Shown one piece after another: positions 44,279 to 52,844 of a stretch of DNA of 53,201 nucleotides (the first letter of the stretch is position 1; every line of letters starts with the position of its first letter). Source of the stretch: Acidobacteriota bacterium (lineage in GTDB: Bacteria > Acidobacteriota > Vicinamibacteria > Vicinamibacterales > UBA2999); contig JAGNJW010000033.1 in the NCBI GenBank assembly GCA_018000455.1, positions 1 through 53,201 of the forward strand. Reading direction: 5' to 3'. The notes beneath the pieces were generated by a model. The model saw only the letters and a program-made list of their open reading frames with translations, did not search any database and was not told where the DNA came from. The translations under genes and the position numbers were made by a program.

Positions 44279-46141
44279 GTGACGACACGCACAACGCTGA
44301 CGGGGGCGGTTGTGGCGGTGCTCGTCGCGACGGCGATCGTCGCCTCCCGATTCGACTGGTCCGGGCTGGGGCCCCACGCCCCTCGCGTCCCGACGCCCGA
44401 CCACGGTCCCGCGCCGGACGACAATGCCGCCGTGGCCACGGCCGAGGAGCTGTACTCGACCTTCTGTGCCGCCTGCCATGGACCCGAGGGTCGCGGCGAC
44501 GGGGTCGCCGGGGGCTTCTCTCGAGTACCGCCCGCCGACTTCACGCGGGCGGAGTTCAAGGTCCGTTCGACGCCGACGGGGTCGCTGCCGAGCGATGCCG
44601 ACATGGTCGGCGTCATCCGTCGTGGGGCCGGCGGTGACGGCGCGATGCCGGCGTTCGACTTCTTCAACGACGACGAGGTGGGGCAGCTGGTCGCGCGCAT
44701 CAAGGCCTTCTCGCCTCGCTGGCAGCACGAGCAGGCGCTACCCGAGGTGGTGCTGCCGGCACGGACCGAGGGCAGCCCGACCCGGGGCGAAGCGGTGTAC
44801 CGCGCGTGGGGATGCCCCGCCTGCCACGGCCCGGCGGGGGATGGCGACGGCCCACGCGCCGCGGAGCTGCGTGACGCACGGGGATTCACCGATATCCCGA
44901 CCAACCTGACACGCCCGTGGATGTTCAAGGCAGGACACGACGAGCTCAGCATGGTCCGCTCCGTCCTGACGGGCTTCAACGGCACCACGATGCCCGCCTA
45001 TGATCTGCCGCCTGGCAACCACGGGAGTGTGTGGGATCTGGCCGCCTACATGGGCTCCCTGCAGGCGCAGCCCACCGCGCCGCCGGCGCCCGAGCCCGAC
45101 ACATCCACGGTAGCCGGGTACTGGACCCGGCCGGTTCCAGCGCAGGGGGGCGAGTTGTCAGCGGCGTCGTGTGCCGGTTGTCACGCGGCGCAGTTCAACG
45201 ACTGGGCGGGCACCCGTCACTCCCTGGCCATGGGACCAGGCGTGTGGGCGCAGATGAACGACCAGCCCGAGCTGAGCGGCATGTGCGCGGTCTGCCATGC
45301 ACCGCTTCGCGACCAGTGGGTCGACCCCTACCTCTCGGCCGACGGTGTCGGGTGTTCGGCCTGCCACTCGCGGGCGCGTCAGAAGTTCGGGCCAGCGCCG
45401 CTGCCCACCACCATCGCGCCTCTGGTCGCGCGCTACCCGGCACCTCACGGTCCGGCCACGGCGAAAGAGTACTTCGAGAGCGTGGACTTCTGCGCCGGCT
45501 GCCATCAGTTCAGCGAGGGCAAAGCGCCGTTGGTCCACGGGACCTTCCTGCAGAACACGGTCGAGGAATGGCGCGTCTCGCGAGCGGCGCGCGAGGGCCG
45601 CACCTGCCAGACCTGCCACATGCCCGAGCGTCGCCACCTGTTCAAGGGCATCCACGATCCGGACACCGTGCGCGCCGGGGTCCGCTGGACCTTCGACGCC
45701 CGCCGGGCGGATGGCCGGATCGAAAGCCGGATGGTGCTCACCAACACCGACACGGGTCATGCCTTCCCCACCTACGTCGTGCCGGAAGTCTGGATGCGGA
45801 TCGAGCTGGTCGCCGGCACCGGCGTGAGACAGGTCGTCGCCGAACACCTGGTTGCGCGGCAGGTCGCCTTCGTCAACGGCGAGTGGACCGAGCAGCGAGA
45901 CACGCGGCTCCGACAAGACGAGGCGGCGACGCTCGACTTCAACGGCGCAGTGCCCCCGGGAACCGTGGCCATCGTCGGCAGCGTGGTCGTCCGCCCCGAT
46001 GCCTTCCACGTGGGGAGCCTCGCCAACCGCCTCCGCGACACCCGTTCCCCGGCCTCCCGGCGCTCCTACGAGCTCGCGCTGGCCGAGATGCGAAGCTCCG
46101 ATTACGTGCTCTTCCGCGAAGAGCGATGGCTATCCCGCTGA
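44279..46141 (+). CDS. Seven-heme c-type cytochrome
   Basis: A 620-residue exported or membrane-anchored cytochrome (hydrophobic helix at 8-22). Seven CXXCH heme sites begin at residues 63, 179, 298, 336, 359, 405 and 443. The first two lie in separate class I cytochrome domains (FCAACHGPEGRGDG; GCPACHGPAGDGDG). The last five form a c554-like multiheme block (SCAGCHAAQFNDWAGTRH; TCQTCHMPERRH). Residues 460-620 are a heme-free beta-rich tail. GTG 44279 follows GGAGG. With the cupredoxin upstream it probably forms a periplasmic electron-transfer unit; its terminal substrate is unknown. Confidence 0.88.
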   Translation: MTTRTTLTGAVVAVLVATAIVASRFDWSGLGPHAPRVPTPDHGPAPDDNAAVATAEELYSTFCAACHGPEGRGDGVAGGFSRVPPADFTRAEFKVRSTPTGSLPSDADMVGVIRRGAGGDGAMPAFDFFNDDEVGQLVARIKAFSPRWQHEQALPEVVLPARTEGSPTRGEAVYRAWGCPACHGPAGDGDGPRAAELRDARGFTDIPTNLTRPWMFKAGHDELSMVRSVLTGFNGTTMPAYDLPPGNHGSVWDLAAYMGSLQAQPTAPPAPEPDTSTVAGYWTRPVPAQGGELSAASCAGCHAAQFNDWAGTRHSLAMGPGVWAQMNDQPELSGMCAVCHAPLRDQWVDPYLSADGVGCSACHSRARQKFGPAPLPTTIAPLVARYPAPHGPATAKEYFESVDFCAGCHQFSEGKAPLVHGTFLQNTVEEWRVSRAAREGRTCQTCHMPERRHLFKGIHDPDTVRAGVRWTFDARRADGRIESRMVLTNTDTGHAFPTYVVPEVWMRIELVAGTGVRQVVAEHLVARQVAFVNGEWTEQRDTRLRQDEAATLDFNGAVPPGTVAIVGSVVVRPDAFHVGSLANRLRDTRSPASRRSYELALAEMRSSDYVLFREERWLSR

Positions 46142-46163
46142 CCATTCGCGCCTCGCGTCAGGA

Positions 46164-46272
46164 TCTGGCCCCTCATGACGGTCGTCATACGCCTGGCCGA
46201 GGCCGGCGGCGTACCCTGCCGGGCGTGGCGATGTATGGCGCAATGGCCCTCACCGTCCGGTAGTCCGACCAC
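46164..46272 (+). repeat. Direct repeat copy 2: promoter cassette
   Basis: Second copy of the cassette at 43401-43512, 2.7 kb away in the same orientation. It again ends within the first dozen codons of the next gene, here the hemerythrin-like protein. After the repeat the two downstream genes are unrelated. Confidence 0.85.
46175..46217 (+). promoter_or_regulatory. FNR-type box and -10 upstream of the hemerythrin-like gene
   Basis: The palindrome ATGAC-GGTC-GTCAT (46175-46188) is identical to copy 1. TACCCT (46212-46217) is at exactly the same distance as TATCCT in copy 1. Both genes should answer to the same Crp/FNR-type activator. Confidence 0.65.
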
Positions 46273-46759
46273 CCTGGAGCTGGTGTGTGCGGATGCGCGC
46301 GCGCGTCACCAGCGGATTCGCGTCCACCTCGCGGCTGTACGGCAGCTGATGGGCGCCCTCACGACCGACGATTCCACCGGTCTGGATATCGCCATCCAGG
46401 TCGAGCACCTGGCGGTCCTCCTGGAGCGCCACTGTGCTCACGAGGAGCAGATCCTGTGGCCGGCGCTGGCACTCCTGGCCGAGGCGGTCCGGCAAGGGCA
46501 GCCGCGCCCGCCGCTGCCCTTCCCCACGCTGCTCCACCCGGTCCGGTGGATGGAGGGCCAGCACGCGCAGCTGCGCGAGCACCTCGACGGCTTGCGCCAG
46601 CAGGTGGACGCGCGGACGCCGCCGAAGGGCACGGCTGAGCCCTGGCGCCGGTTCCGCGACGGCCTGGCGGCCCTCGACGCTGCGGTCGCCGACCACTCGC
46701 ACTTCGAGAACGGGGTGCTGTACCCGGAAGCCCTGGAAGTCGAACGACGGCTCGGGTGA
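46235..46759 (+). CDS. Hemerythrin-like (HHE) diiron protein
   Basis: A 174-residue four-helix protein. Candidate iron ligands: His25 (ARHQRI), His66 with Glu70 (ERHCAHEE), His110 (EGQHAQL), and His154/His156 with Glu158 (DHSHFEN). The pattern matches hemerythrin HHE domains, as in the C-terminal part of YtfE/RIC, which repairs nitrosylated iron-sulfur centres. The N-terminal YtfE domain is absent. ATG 46235 is inside the repeated cassette; GTG at 46283 (after CTGGAG) is a possible alternative. Its promoter matches that of the cupredoxin/cytochrome operon. It converges on nosY. Confidence 0.82.
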   Translation: MAQWPSPSGSPTTLELVCADARARHQRIRVHLAAVRQLMGALTTDDSTGLDIAIQVEHLAVLLERHCAHEEQILWPALALLAEAVRQGQPRPPLPFPTLLHPVRWMEGQHAQLREHLDGLRQQVDARTPPKGTAEPWRRFRDGLAALDAAVADHSHFENGVLYPEALEVERRLG

Positions 46760-46766
46760 CGGCCCG

Positions 46767-47597
46767 TCAGAAGTCGACGTGTCGCAGCCGACGCGCCGCA
46801 ATCCACGCGGGCACCACCGTCCATAGCAGCAGCGAGCCGGCGATGAGAGCCGCGGCGAAGACACCGCCTCCCGTGTAGCGCAGCAACGCGAGCGACGCCC
46901 CGCCGAACGCCGCCGTGCCCTCGATGGCGAGATAGGCGCCAGTGCGCCCGGCGTCCACGGGATTGAGGAGCGCCGCCGTGATGAGCAGCCGCGAGGCGGC
47001 GCCCGACTTGAGCAGCGACGCGATGCCGAGCGCCGCCAGATCGAACAGCACGACCGCCAGGAACCAGACGACCAGCGCCACCGCCAGCGTGCGAGCCCGG
47101 CGGCCAGGCGCGCCGCTGGCCAGCGCGGCAGCCACGCTCAGGAACGCCGCCGTCAGTACCAGCGCCAGCGCCACGACCACCAGGAACTGCGAGGCGCCGT
47201 AGGGGCCGGCCGACCACTGCACGGCCAGGCCCGCCACGCCGAACCCGAGCAGTTGGGCCGCCGCCAAAGCCAGGAAGAGCCCGAGCACGCGGCCGGCGAG
47301 GATGGCGCTGCGCGGCACCGGTTGCGCATAGAGCAACTCGGCCGCGCCCCGCTCCGGGGCCAGCGTCAGCGTGCCGAAGACCAGGGCGGCAAGCGGCACG
47401 ATGAGCAGCACCAGTTGCACCAGTGACACCGCCGTGCGGGCGAAGTCCTGCAGACCATGCCCGCCCGAGAGCACGTAGCCCGACGAGGCCACCAGCAGCG
47501 CGAGGCCGGCGAAGACGACGGCGAACCAGTGGAGCCACCGCGACCTGGCCGCAAGCAGCAGTTCGTGACGGGCACAGAGCCACAGCGTGGCCGTCAT
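46767..47597 (-). CDS. nosY: NosY, ABC-2-type permease for N2O reductase maturation
   Basis: A 276-residue membrane protein with six hydrophobic helices. The first (LHWFAVVFAGLALLVASSGY) is followed by the NosY-type second helix region (SLVQLVLLIVPLAALVFGTL) and the conserved coupling segment PERGAAELLYAQPVPRSAIL. It pairs with the NosF ATPase and with NosD to deliver sulfur for the CuZ cluster of NosZ. It is the last gene of the operon; its ATG overlaps the nosL stop. Confidence 0.9.
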   Translation of the reverse strand: MTATLWLCARHELLLAARSRWLHWFAVVFAGLALLVASSGYVLSGGHGLQDFARTAVSLVQLVLLIVPLAALVFGTLTLAPERGAAELLYAQPVPRSAILAGRVLGLFLALAAAQLLGFGVAGLAVQWSAGPYGASQFLVVVALALVLTAAFLSVAAALASGAPGRRARTLAVALVVWFLAVVLFDLAALGIASLLKSGAASRLLITAALLNPVDAGRTGAYLAIEGTAAFGGASLALLRYTGGGVFAAALIAGSLLLWTVVPAWIAARRLRHVDF

Positions 47598-48028
47598 CTC
47601 ACGCCTCCCGCCAGCAGGGTGGCGCGGTCGTAGGGGCGGCCGCCCCGGGCGTCGGGATCGCGGTCGCGGTCACCGGCCGTCGGGTGGGCGATGAGCCCCG
47701 ACCCCATCGGTGTCGCCAGGCCAGGCACCTCCGTCAGCACCGCCTCCTCGAGTCGGATCCAGTCGCCGGTCAGGTGGTCCGCGACGACGATGAGCGTGCC
47801 CTCTGGCGGCCGTGCCGCGCCGAGCGCCGTCTGCAGGCATCCGAGATCGTCGAAGAACTGCGGCTCCTCGCCCGGCACGAGCACTTCGGCCGCGGTCGTC
47901 TTCGAGGAGATGACCATGCGGCACGACGCGCAGGTGTCGTGGCCGAGACTCACGGCAACCGGTTCGGGCGGGCCCGTCGCACACGCGGCGGTCATCAGGA
48001 CGAGCACGGCAAGCAGCGCCCTGGTCAC
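47594..48028 (-). CDS. nosL: NosL, copper-delivery lipoprotein
   Basis: A 144-residue protein. The signal ends in a lipobox (LMTAAC). The Cu(I)-binding region is GHDTCASCRMVISSKTTAAE, and PQFFDDLGCLQTAL and LTGDWIRLEEAVLTE are typical NosL segments. NosL hands copper to apo-NosZ at the membrane outer face. GTG 48028 overlaps the nosF stop, and its stop overlaps nosY. Compared with Proteobacterial NosL, the metal motif has an extra Cys (CASC). Confidence 0.88.
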   Translation of the reverse strand: MTRALLAVLVLMTAACATGPPEPVAVSLGHDTCASCRMVISSKTTAAEVLVPGEEPQFFDDLGCLQTALGAARPPEGTLIVVADHLTGDWIRLEEAVLTEVPGLATPMGSGLIAHPTAGDRDRDPDARGGRPYDRATLLAGGVR

Positions 48029-48924
48029 TCGGCGCCTCCGACGATCGACCGGTAGAACTCGTCCAGCCGCCCCTCGTCCGCGCTCAGACCATCGACGACG
48101 CCGCCGGCTGCTCGCACCGCGTCGAGGGCCGCCAGCCGGGCGGCGGCCGGTCCCGGCACGAGCAGGTCGTCGCCCGCCCACCGGGCGTCAGGCGCCAGGG
48201 CGCGCACGCGGTCGAGCACGAACGCGTCGCGGCGGGCCAGGCGTAGGCGCATGACGCCGCGGTCTGCCAGCCGCGAGGCCAGCTCGCCCGCCGTCAGTGA
48301 AGCGGCCAGACGGCCCTCCACCAGAATGAAGATCAGGTCGGCGAGCCGTTCGACGTCGCCCAGCTGGTGCGAGCTGAAGAACACGGTCTGTCCCACCTGC
48401 CGCCCGGCCCGGACCAGCGCGTCGAAGGCCGCAAGGCCATCGGGGTCGAGGGCGGCCGTCGGCTCGTCGAGCAGCAGGATCTCGGCCTCGGGCAGCATCG
48501 ACACCGCCAGGCCCAGACGCTGGGTCATGCCGCCGGAGTAGGTGCCGACCGCGCGGTCGCCGGCGCCGTTGAGCGAAGCGAAGCGCATCACGCGGTCGGT
48601 CGCCTCATGAGGCACGCCGCGCAGGCGGCGGTAGAAGTCCACCACCTCGCGCCCCGTCAGCGCGTCGGGAAACGACACCCGCTGCGGCAGGAAGGAACAG
48701 AGACGGCGGGCCGCAGCATCGCCGGCCGGCAGCTGCCCTGCGCCCAGCCGCACCGTGCCCGCCGTCGGACGCACGAGCCCGGCCGCGGCCTTGATGGTGG
48801 TCGTCTTGCCGGAGCCGTTGGGGCCGAGCAGCGCCACGACCGACCCGGCCGGTACCTCGACGGTGAGCGCGTCCACCGCCCTATGGGCCCCGTACACCTT
48901 CGTGAACTGCGTGTAGTGGATCAC
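48025..48924 (-). CDS. nosF: NosF, ABC ATPase for N2O reductase maturation
   Basis: A 299-residue ATPase. Walker A GPNGSGKTTTIK, Q-loop FLPQRVSFPDALTGREVVDF, signature YSGGMTQRLGLAVSML, Walker B LLLDEPTAALD and switch SSHQL are intact. The C-terminal 80 residues are the extra domain usual in NosF. It energises NosY. GTG 48924 overlaps the nosD stop; further upstream the frame has no protein look. Confidence 0.92.
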   Translation of the reverse strand: MIHYTQFTKVYGAHRAVDALTVEVPAGSVVALLGPNGSGKTTTIKAAAGLVRPTAGTVRLGAGQLPAGDAAARRLCSFLPQRVSFPDALTGREVVDFYRRLRGVPHEATDRVMRFASLNGAGDRAVGTYSGGMTQRLGLAVSMLPEAEILLLDEPTAALDPDGLAAFDALVRAGRQVGQTVFFSSHQLGDVERLADLIFILVEGRLAASLTAGELASRLADRGVMRLRLARRDAFVLDRVRALAPDARWAGDDLLVPGPAAARLAALDAVRAAGGVVDGLSADEGRLDEFYRSIVGGAE

Positions 48925-50330
48925 GACACGCCTCCGGCGCCGAGCCGCCGCGCCACGGGCGATCGTCCCCCGGCGAGCAGGACCCACGCACCGCCAAGCG
49001 CCAGGGTCACCGGCCACATCATTCCGGCGCCTGTCGCCGCCGGACCTTCCGCTGCGGTCAACCGCGGCACGTTCGGCAGCGGCGGCATTCGGACCAGCGG
49101 CCTATCGTCGACGACCGGTATCGCATCGAGCACGGGGAACGCGCGTTCGGCGACGCCGAGCGCCCGGGCGGCCAGGCCCTGCGCGAACAGGTCGGCGGCG
49201 ATCACGTTGCCGCGAAGATGATCGAAGACGTTCGACAGACGGTAGGGCCGATCGGCGTAGCCGTCGCCATCCAGATCGGGCTCGTCATGGTCGGACCAGT
49301 AGTTGCCGGCAAAGCGCGTGTCGGTTCGCCGGCCAACCAGCGACAGCGGCGTCAGGTTGCCGACGAAGGCATTGCCCTCGAAGACGTTACTGCCGGCCGA
49401 ATCGTAGATGACGAGTGCCATGTCGGACATGGCGATGATGTTGCCCACGAAGCGGTTGCGATACGACCCTTCGATGAAGATGCCGCGCGCGTTGTCGGCA
49501 ATCAGGTTGTCTTCGGCCACTACGTCGTCGCATTCCTTGAACAGCAACCCGGCCGAGGCGAAGCCGCGGTTGTGCAGGAAGCGATTGCGGCGGAACGTGA
49601 GGCGGCGAGAGTACATGATGGCCGCGCCAGCGTCGCCGTTGGCAAAGGTGTTGTCCTCGAACAGGTTGTCGTCGGAGAACATGTAGTGGATGCCGTAGCG
49701 CAGATCGCGGGCGGTGTTTCCGCGCACGACGCCATCAGACGACGACTGGATGTAGAGGCCGTCCCGCACGTCGATGATGGTGTTGTCCTCGAGGCGGAAA
49801 CCCTGCGTGTTCCAGACGTGGATGCCGGATCCGATTTCACCGGGCGGCCGTCCGGGCAGTCCGTTCACCCGCGAACGCTCCACGACCGCGCCGTCGGCCT
49901 CTCTCAGGTAGATGCCGAACAGCGTCTGGCGCACACGGCAGTCGGTCACACGCGCGCGGGGGGCGGCGATATGGATGCCGGACGCGTCTTGTCCGAGATC
50001 GCCGCCGCCCCGCCCGTCGATGTCGAAGCCCTCGATGCTGACGTCGGCGGCCCGCACGCTGACCACGCTGCCCACACCCGAGCCAAGCAGCAGCGGCCGG
50101 CCCTCCCCGACCAGCGTGAGCGCGCGATCGATGACCAGGTCGCCCTCGTAGGTGCCCGCCGGAACGACGATGCGATCGCCGGGGCTCGCCCCATCGACGA
50201 GGACCTGTAGCGGCGACACCTGCTTGGCGGGCGTGGCGCCAGCAGCCTCGAGCGGCCGGGCCTGGTCCACGGCGCCGGACACGGCCGCCTGCAGGAGGAG
50301 GCCTGCCAGCACGAGAGCCATCGAGGTCAC
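48921..50330 (-). CDS. nosD: NosD, periplasmic beta-helix maturation protein
   Basis: A 469-residue protein with a signal peptide (MALVLAGLLLQAAVSGAVDQ) and a right-handed parallel beta-helix made of NosD/CASH repeats (GIHVWNTQGFRLEDNTIID; GIHYMFSDDNLFEDNTFANG; GIFIEGSYRNRFVGNIIAM). The typical end FAGNYWSDHDEPDLDGDGYAD then RPYRLSNVFDHL is present, and a C-terminal helix follows. It works with NosFY in CuZ assembly. GTG 50330 is 4 nt after the nosB stop, with GGGTAGGG upstream; ATG 50321 is possible. Confidence 0.92.
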   Translation of the reverse strand: MTSMALVLAGLLLQAAVSGAVDQARPLEAAGATPAKQVSPLQVLVDGASPGDRIVVPAGTYEGDLVIDRALTLVGEGRPLLLGSGVGSVVSVRAADVSIEGFDIDGRGGGDLGQDASGIHIAAPRARVTDCRVRQTLFGIYLREADGAVVERSRVNGLPGRPPGEIGSGIHVWNTQGFRLEDNTIIDVRDGLYIQSSSDGVVRGNTARDLRYGIHYMFSDDNLFEDNTFANGDAGAAIMYSRRLTFRRNRFLHNRGFASAGLLFKECDDVVAEDNLIADNARGIFIEGSYRNRFVGNIIAMSDMALVIYDSAGSNVFEGNAFVGNLTPLSLVGRRTDTRFAGNYWSDHDEPDLDGDGYADRPYRLSNVFDHLRGNVIAADLFAQGLAARALGVAERAFPVLDAIPVVDDRPLVRMPPLPNVPRLTAAEGPAATGAGMMWPVTLALGGAWVLLAGGRSPVARRLGAGGVS

Positions 50331-50334
50331 AGCC

Positions 50335-50985
50335 CTACCCAGGGGACGCCCGGGCCGCGGCATTGCGGCGAACCTGCCACCAGGTCCGGGCGAGGGCACC
50401 CGTCAGCAGCAGGAGGACGCCCAGCATGGCGTAGGTGCCGGCCCGCGGGTAGGAATAGACCTCGAAGTTCGCAATCTGCCGGTAGCCGAACATGGGCGGC
50501 ATGAAGGGCTGCACCTTGACCGCGGCATCGGGTGCCAGATCGTGGCCGTAGCTATAGAGCTTGTAGCCGAACGACCACAGCGAGAAGACGCCGAAATACA
50601 CGAACAGCATCGTGACGTCCACGACCGATGCCACCGTGGCGTGCACGGCGGCACGCAGCACCAGCAGGCCGAGCCCGCCGATGACGAATGGCATCCACTG
50701 GAACTCGGCAAACGACGTGTTGGTCAAGTCGTGCATCCCGATGTAGTGATTGAGGACGTTGATCTCGCGCACGTCCTGTCCGCCGTTGCCCCCCGCGAGC
50801 GTGTAGGCGTAGATGTCGAGCCGCAGTCCGTCACGGTACTGCGGCGCGAACATCGTCATGTTCCAGAGCGGCACGAAGTAGATGAGCACCAGCAGGCCCG
50901 CCGCCGCCACGAGCATGAGCCGGGCCCGCCAGTCGATCGGCTGGTCGAGGACGCGCCGCGTGGTCGAGGCCGGCATGACGGTCAC
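50335..50985 (-). CDS. nosB: NosB-like integral membrane protein of clade II nos clusters
   Basis: A 216-residue membrane protein with about four helices (LMLVAAAGLLVLIYFVPLW; MPFVIGGLGLLVLRAAVHAT; MLFVYFGVFSLWSFGYKLYS; YAMLGVLLLLTGALARTWWQ). The loop ApqYrDGL then DIYAYTLAGGNGGQDVREIN plus LNHYIGMHDL is highly characteristic of the protein encoded directly after clade II nosZ, called NosB in Wolinella. Its function is not established. GTG 50985 overlaps the nosZ stop (GTGA); ATG 50976 is an alternative. Confidence 0.85.
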   Translation of the reverse strand: MTVMPASTTRRVLDQPIDWRARLMLVAAAGLLVLIYFVPLWNMTMFAPQYRDGLRLDIYAYTLAGGNGGQDVREINVLNHYIGMHDLTNTSFAEFQWMPFVIGGLGLLVLRAAVHATVASVVDVTMLFVYFGVFSLWSFGYKLYSYGHDLAPDAAVKVQPFMPPMFGYRQIANFEVYSYPRAGTYAMLGVLLLLTGALARTWWQVRRNAAARASPG

Positions 50986-52832
50986 TTCGCGATCATATAG
51001 CCCTGCATCTCCTGGTGGAGCGCCGAGCAGAAGTTGGTGCAGTAGAAGGCGAACACCCCGGGCTTGGTGGCCGTGAAGGTGACTTGCTTGGTCTCGCCGG
51101 GATCGACCACGATGTTGATGTTGTAGTCGAGCAGACCGAAACCATGGAGTTCATCGGTCGTCTGCTCGATGTTCGTCACGGCGATGGTCACGATGTCGCC
51201 CTGGTTCACCTCGAAGGAGGTGGGCGAGAACGACGACCGCACCGCGACCATCTTGACCGTCACCCGGTTGCCGTTGCGGGTGACGCCGGCATCATTGACG
51301 TCCCACACCGCCAGCGGGTGCTTGTTCTCTTCCTTGGGGTAGACCTCGATCGGATTGAGCTTGTCGGCCTTGATGATCTGCGCGTAGTGAGGCTCTGGTT
51401 CGGTGAAGGCGTCGTAGAGGAGCTTCATCTTCTCCTCGCTGATGTCCACCAGCTGCGACGACTCGGGCTGCGACGGGCCGACCGAGAGGTGGCGGCCGTG
51501 CGACAGCTTGTTGAGCCCGACCAGGTAGTTGCCGTCGGGGCTGACCGTGTCACCCTCCGCCGCCGACAAGTGGCCGATGTTGTAGGACATCGGCACCTTG
51601 TCCACGACCTCCCAGGTGCCGAGCTTCCACTTCGCGACCGCGCTGTCGAGGAAGAGCGAGGTATAGGCGTAGCCGTCAGGTCCGAACTGCGTGTGCAGCG
51701 GCCCGAGGCCGACCGGCACTTCGGCGTCCTTGATCGACTCGTACTTGAGCACCGGGATGCCGTCCTCGTCGCCCGTGAAGTCCTTGTTGCGGATGGCCGT
51801 CTGGATCTTCTCGAAGTTGAAGGCGGTGGTCACGCCCTGGAGTTTGCCGGAGCCGATGATGTACTTGCCGTCGGGCGACACGTCGACGCCGTGCGGCGAT
51901 TTGCCGCAGGGCATCAGGTAGACGAGGCCGGGCACCTTGGCCGGGTCGAGGACGAGCGTGCCGCCGATCATGTCGCCCTTGCCCTCGGCGGCGGCCTTCT
52001 CGGCCGCCCGCCAGTCGACCGCCACGATGTAGTCGCGATCGCGCTGCGAGGCGGTGACTTCAAGCTTGCCGGTGGCGCGCTCGCTGTTGTACGAGGTGAA
52101 GAACATCCAGCCGTCGGAGACCAGCTTGCCGGCGTCGCCGATGTCGTAGTCGAAGGGCGGCATCAGGATCTCCCACCCGAGCGACATCTCGCCGCTCTGC
52201 GGATCGATCTTCACGCCGGCCACGATGCCCTTGTACTCGGTGGCGTACTTGTCGATGCTCACGGCCCGCTGCGGCACCGGCCGCGAGAAGCGGGTCGCCA
52301 TCATCGCGTATTCACTGTTGGGCGTGACGAACGACGACCCGTGGTTGCCGTGCAGGTTGGGCACCGGTCCGAGGATCTGCTTGGTCTTGAAATCGCGCAG
52401 ATCGATGCGGGCGATGCGGCCGTTCATCTCGTTGATGAAGAGCCAGCGGCCGTCGTAGTCGCCCTTGGTCTCCGACAGCGCCGGATGGTGGGCGTCGCCC
52501 CAGGTGAGATCGCCCAGCATCTCCTTGCTCTCGTCGTCGAAGCCGTAGCCGGTAGCGGGATACGGCGTGAAGACGGGAATGGTCGACAGGTGCCGCATCG
52601 ACGGCAGGCCGTAGACATAGACCTGGCCCGAGTGCCCGCCAGACGAGAACATGTAGTACTCGTCGAGATCGCCCGGCGGAACGTAGGTCTTCAGCGCGGC
52701 CACGGCCACGTCTGACTGCACGGCGCCGCCAGTGGACCGCTGCGGCGCGCTGGGAGTGCACTGGCTGCCGGCCAGCGCCACTCCCACGATGGCGAGCGTG
52801 CTCGCCCACGGATAACGATTGCGTCGCTTCAT
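50982..52832 (-). CDS. nosZ: Nitrous oxide reductase, clade II
   Basis: A 616-residue copper enzyme that reduces N2O to N2 in the periplasm. The N-terminus is a Sec-type signal (MKRRNRYPWASTLAIVGVAL), lacking the RR-FL Tat motif of clade I. The propeller carries His-rich CuZ segments (DAHHP, HGNHGSS, SPHGVDV, GPLHTQFG, IGHLSAAEGDT, KLSHGRH). The C-terminal cupredoxin has the CuA ligands His563, Cys598, Cys602, His606 and Met609 in the clade II wording CTNFCSALHQEM. AGGAGA precedes the ATG, 12 nt after the cytochrome stop. Confidence 0.97.
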   Translation of the reverse strand: MKRRNRYPWASTLAIVGVALAGSQCTPSAPQRSTGGAVQSDVAVAALKTYVPPGDLDEYYMFSSGGHSGQVYVYGLPSMRHLSTIPVFTPYPATGYGFDDESKEMLGDLTWGDAHHPALSETKGDYDGRWLFINEMNGRIARIDLRDFKTKQILGPVPNLHGNHGSSFVTPNSEYAMMATRFSRPVPQRAVSIDKYATEYKGIVAGVKIDPQSGEMSLGWEILMPPFDYDIGDAGKLVSDGWMFFTSYNSERATGKLEVTASQRDRDYIVAVDWRAAEKAAAEGKGDMIGGTLVLDPAKVPGLVYLMPCGKSPHGVDVSPDGKYIIGSGKLQGVTTAFNFEKIQTAIRNKDFTGDEDGIPVLKYESIKDAEVPVGLGPLHTQFGPDGYAYTSLFLDSAVAKWKLGTWEVVDKVPMSYNIGHLSAAEGDTVSPDGNYLVGLNKLSHGRHLSVGPSQPESSQLVDISEEKMKLLYDAFTEPEPHYAQIIKADKLNPIEVYPKEENKHPLAVWDVNDAGVTRNGNRVTVKMVAVRSSFSPTSFEVNQGDIVTIAVTNIEQTTDELHGFGLLDYNINIVVDPGETKQVTFTATKPGVFAFYCTNFCSALHQEMQGYMIAK

Positions 52833-52844
52833 GATGACTGTCTC

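Noticed and set aside
45031..46263. Second plus-strand frame over the multiheme cytochrome
   Set aside because: Shadow frame full of Arg and Gly with no heme motifs; the cytochrome frame has seven CXXCH sites.
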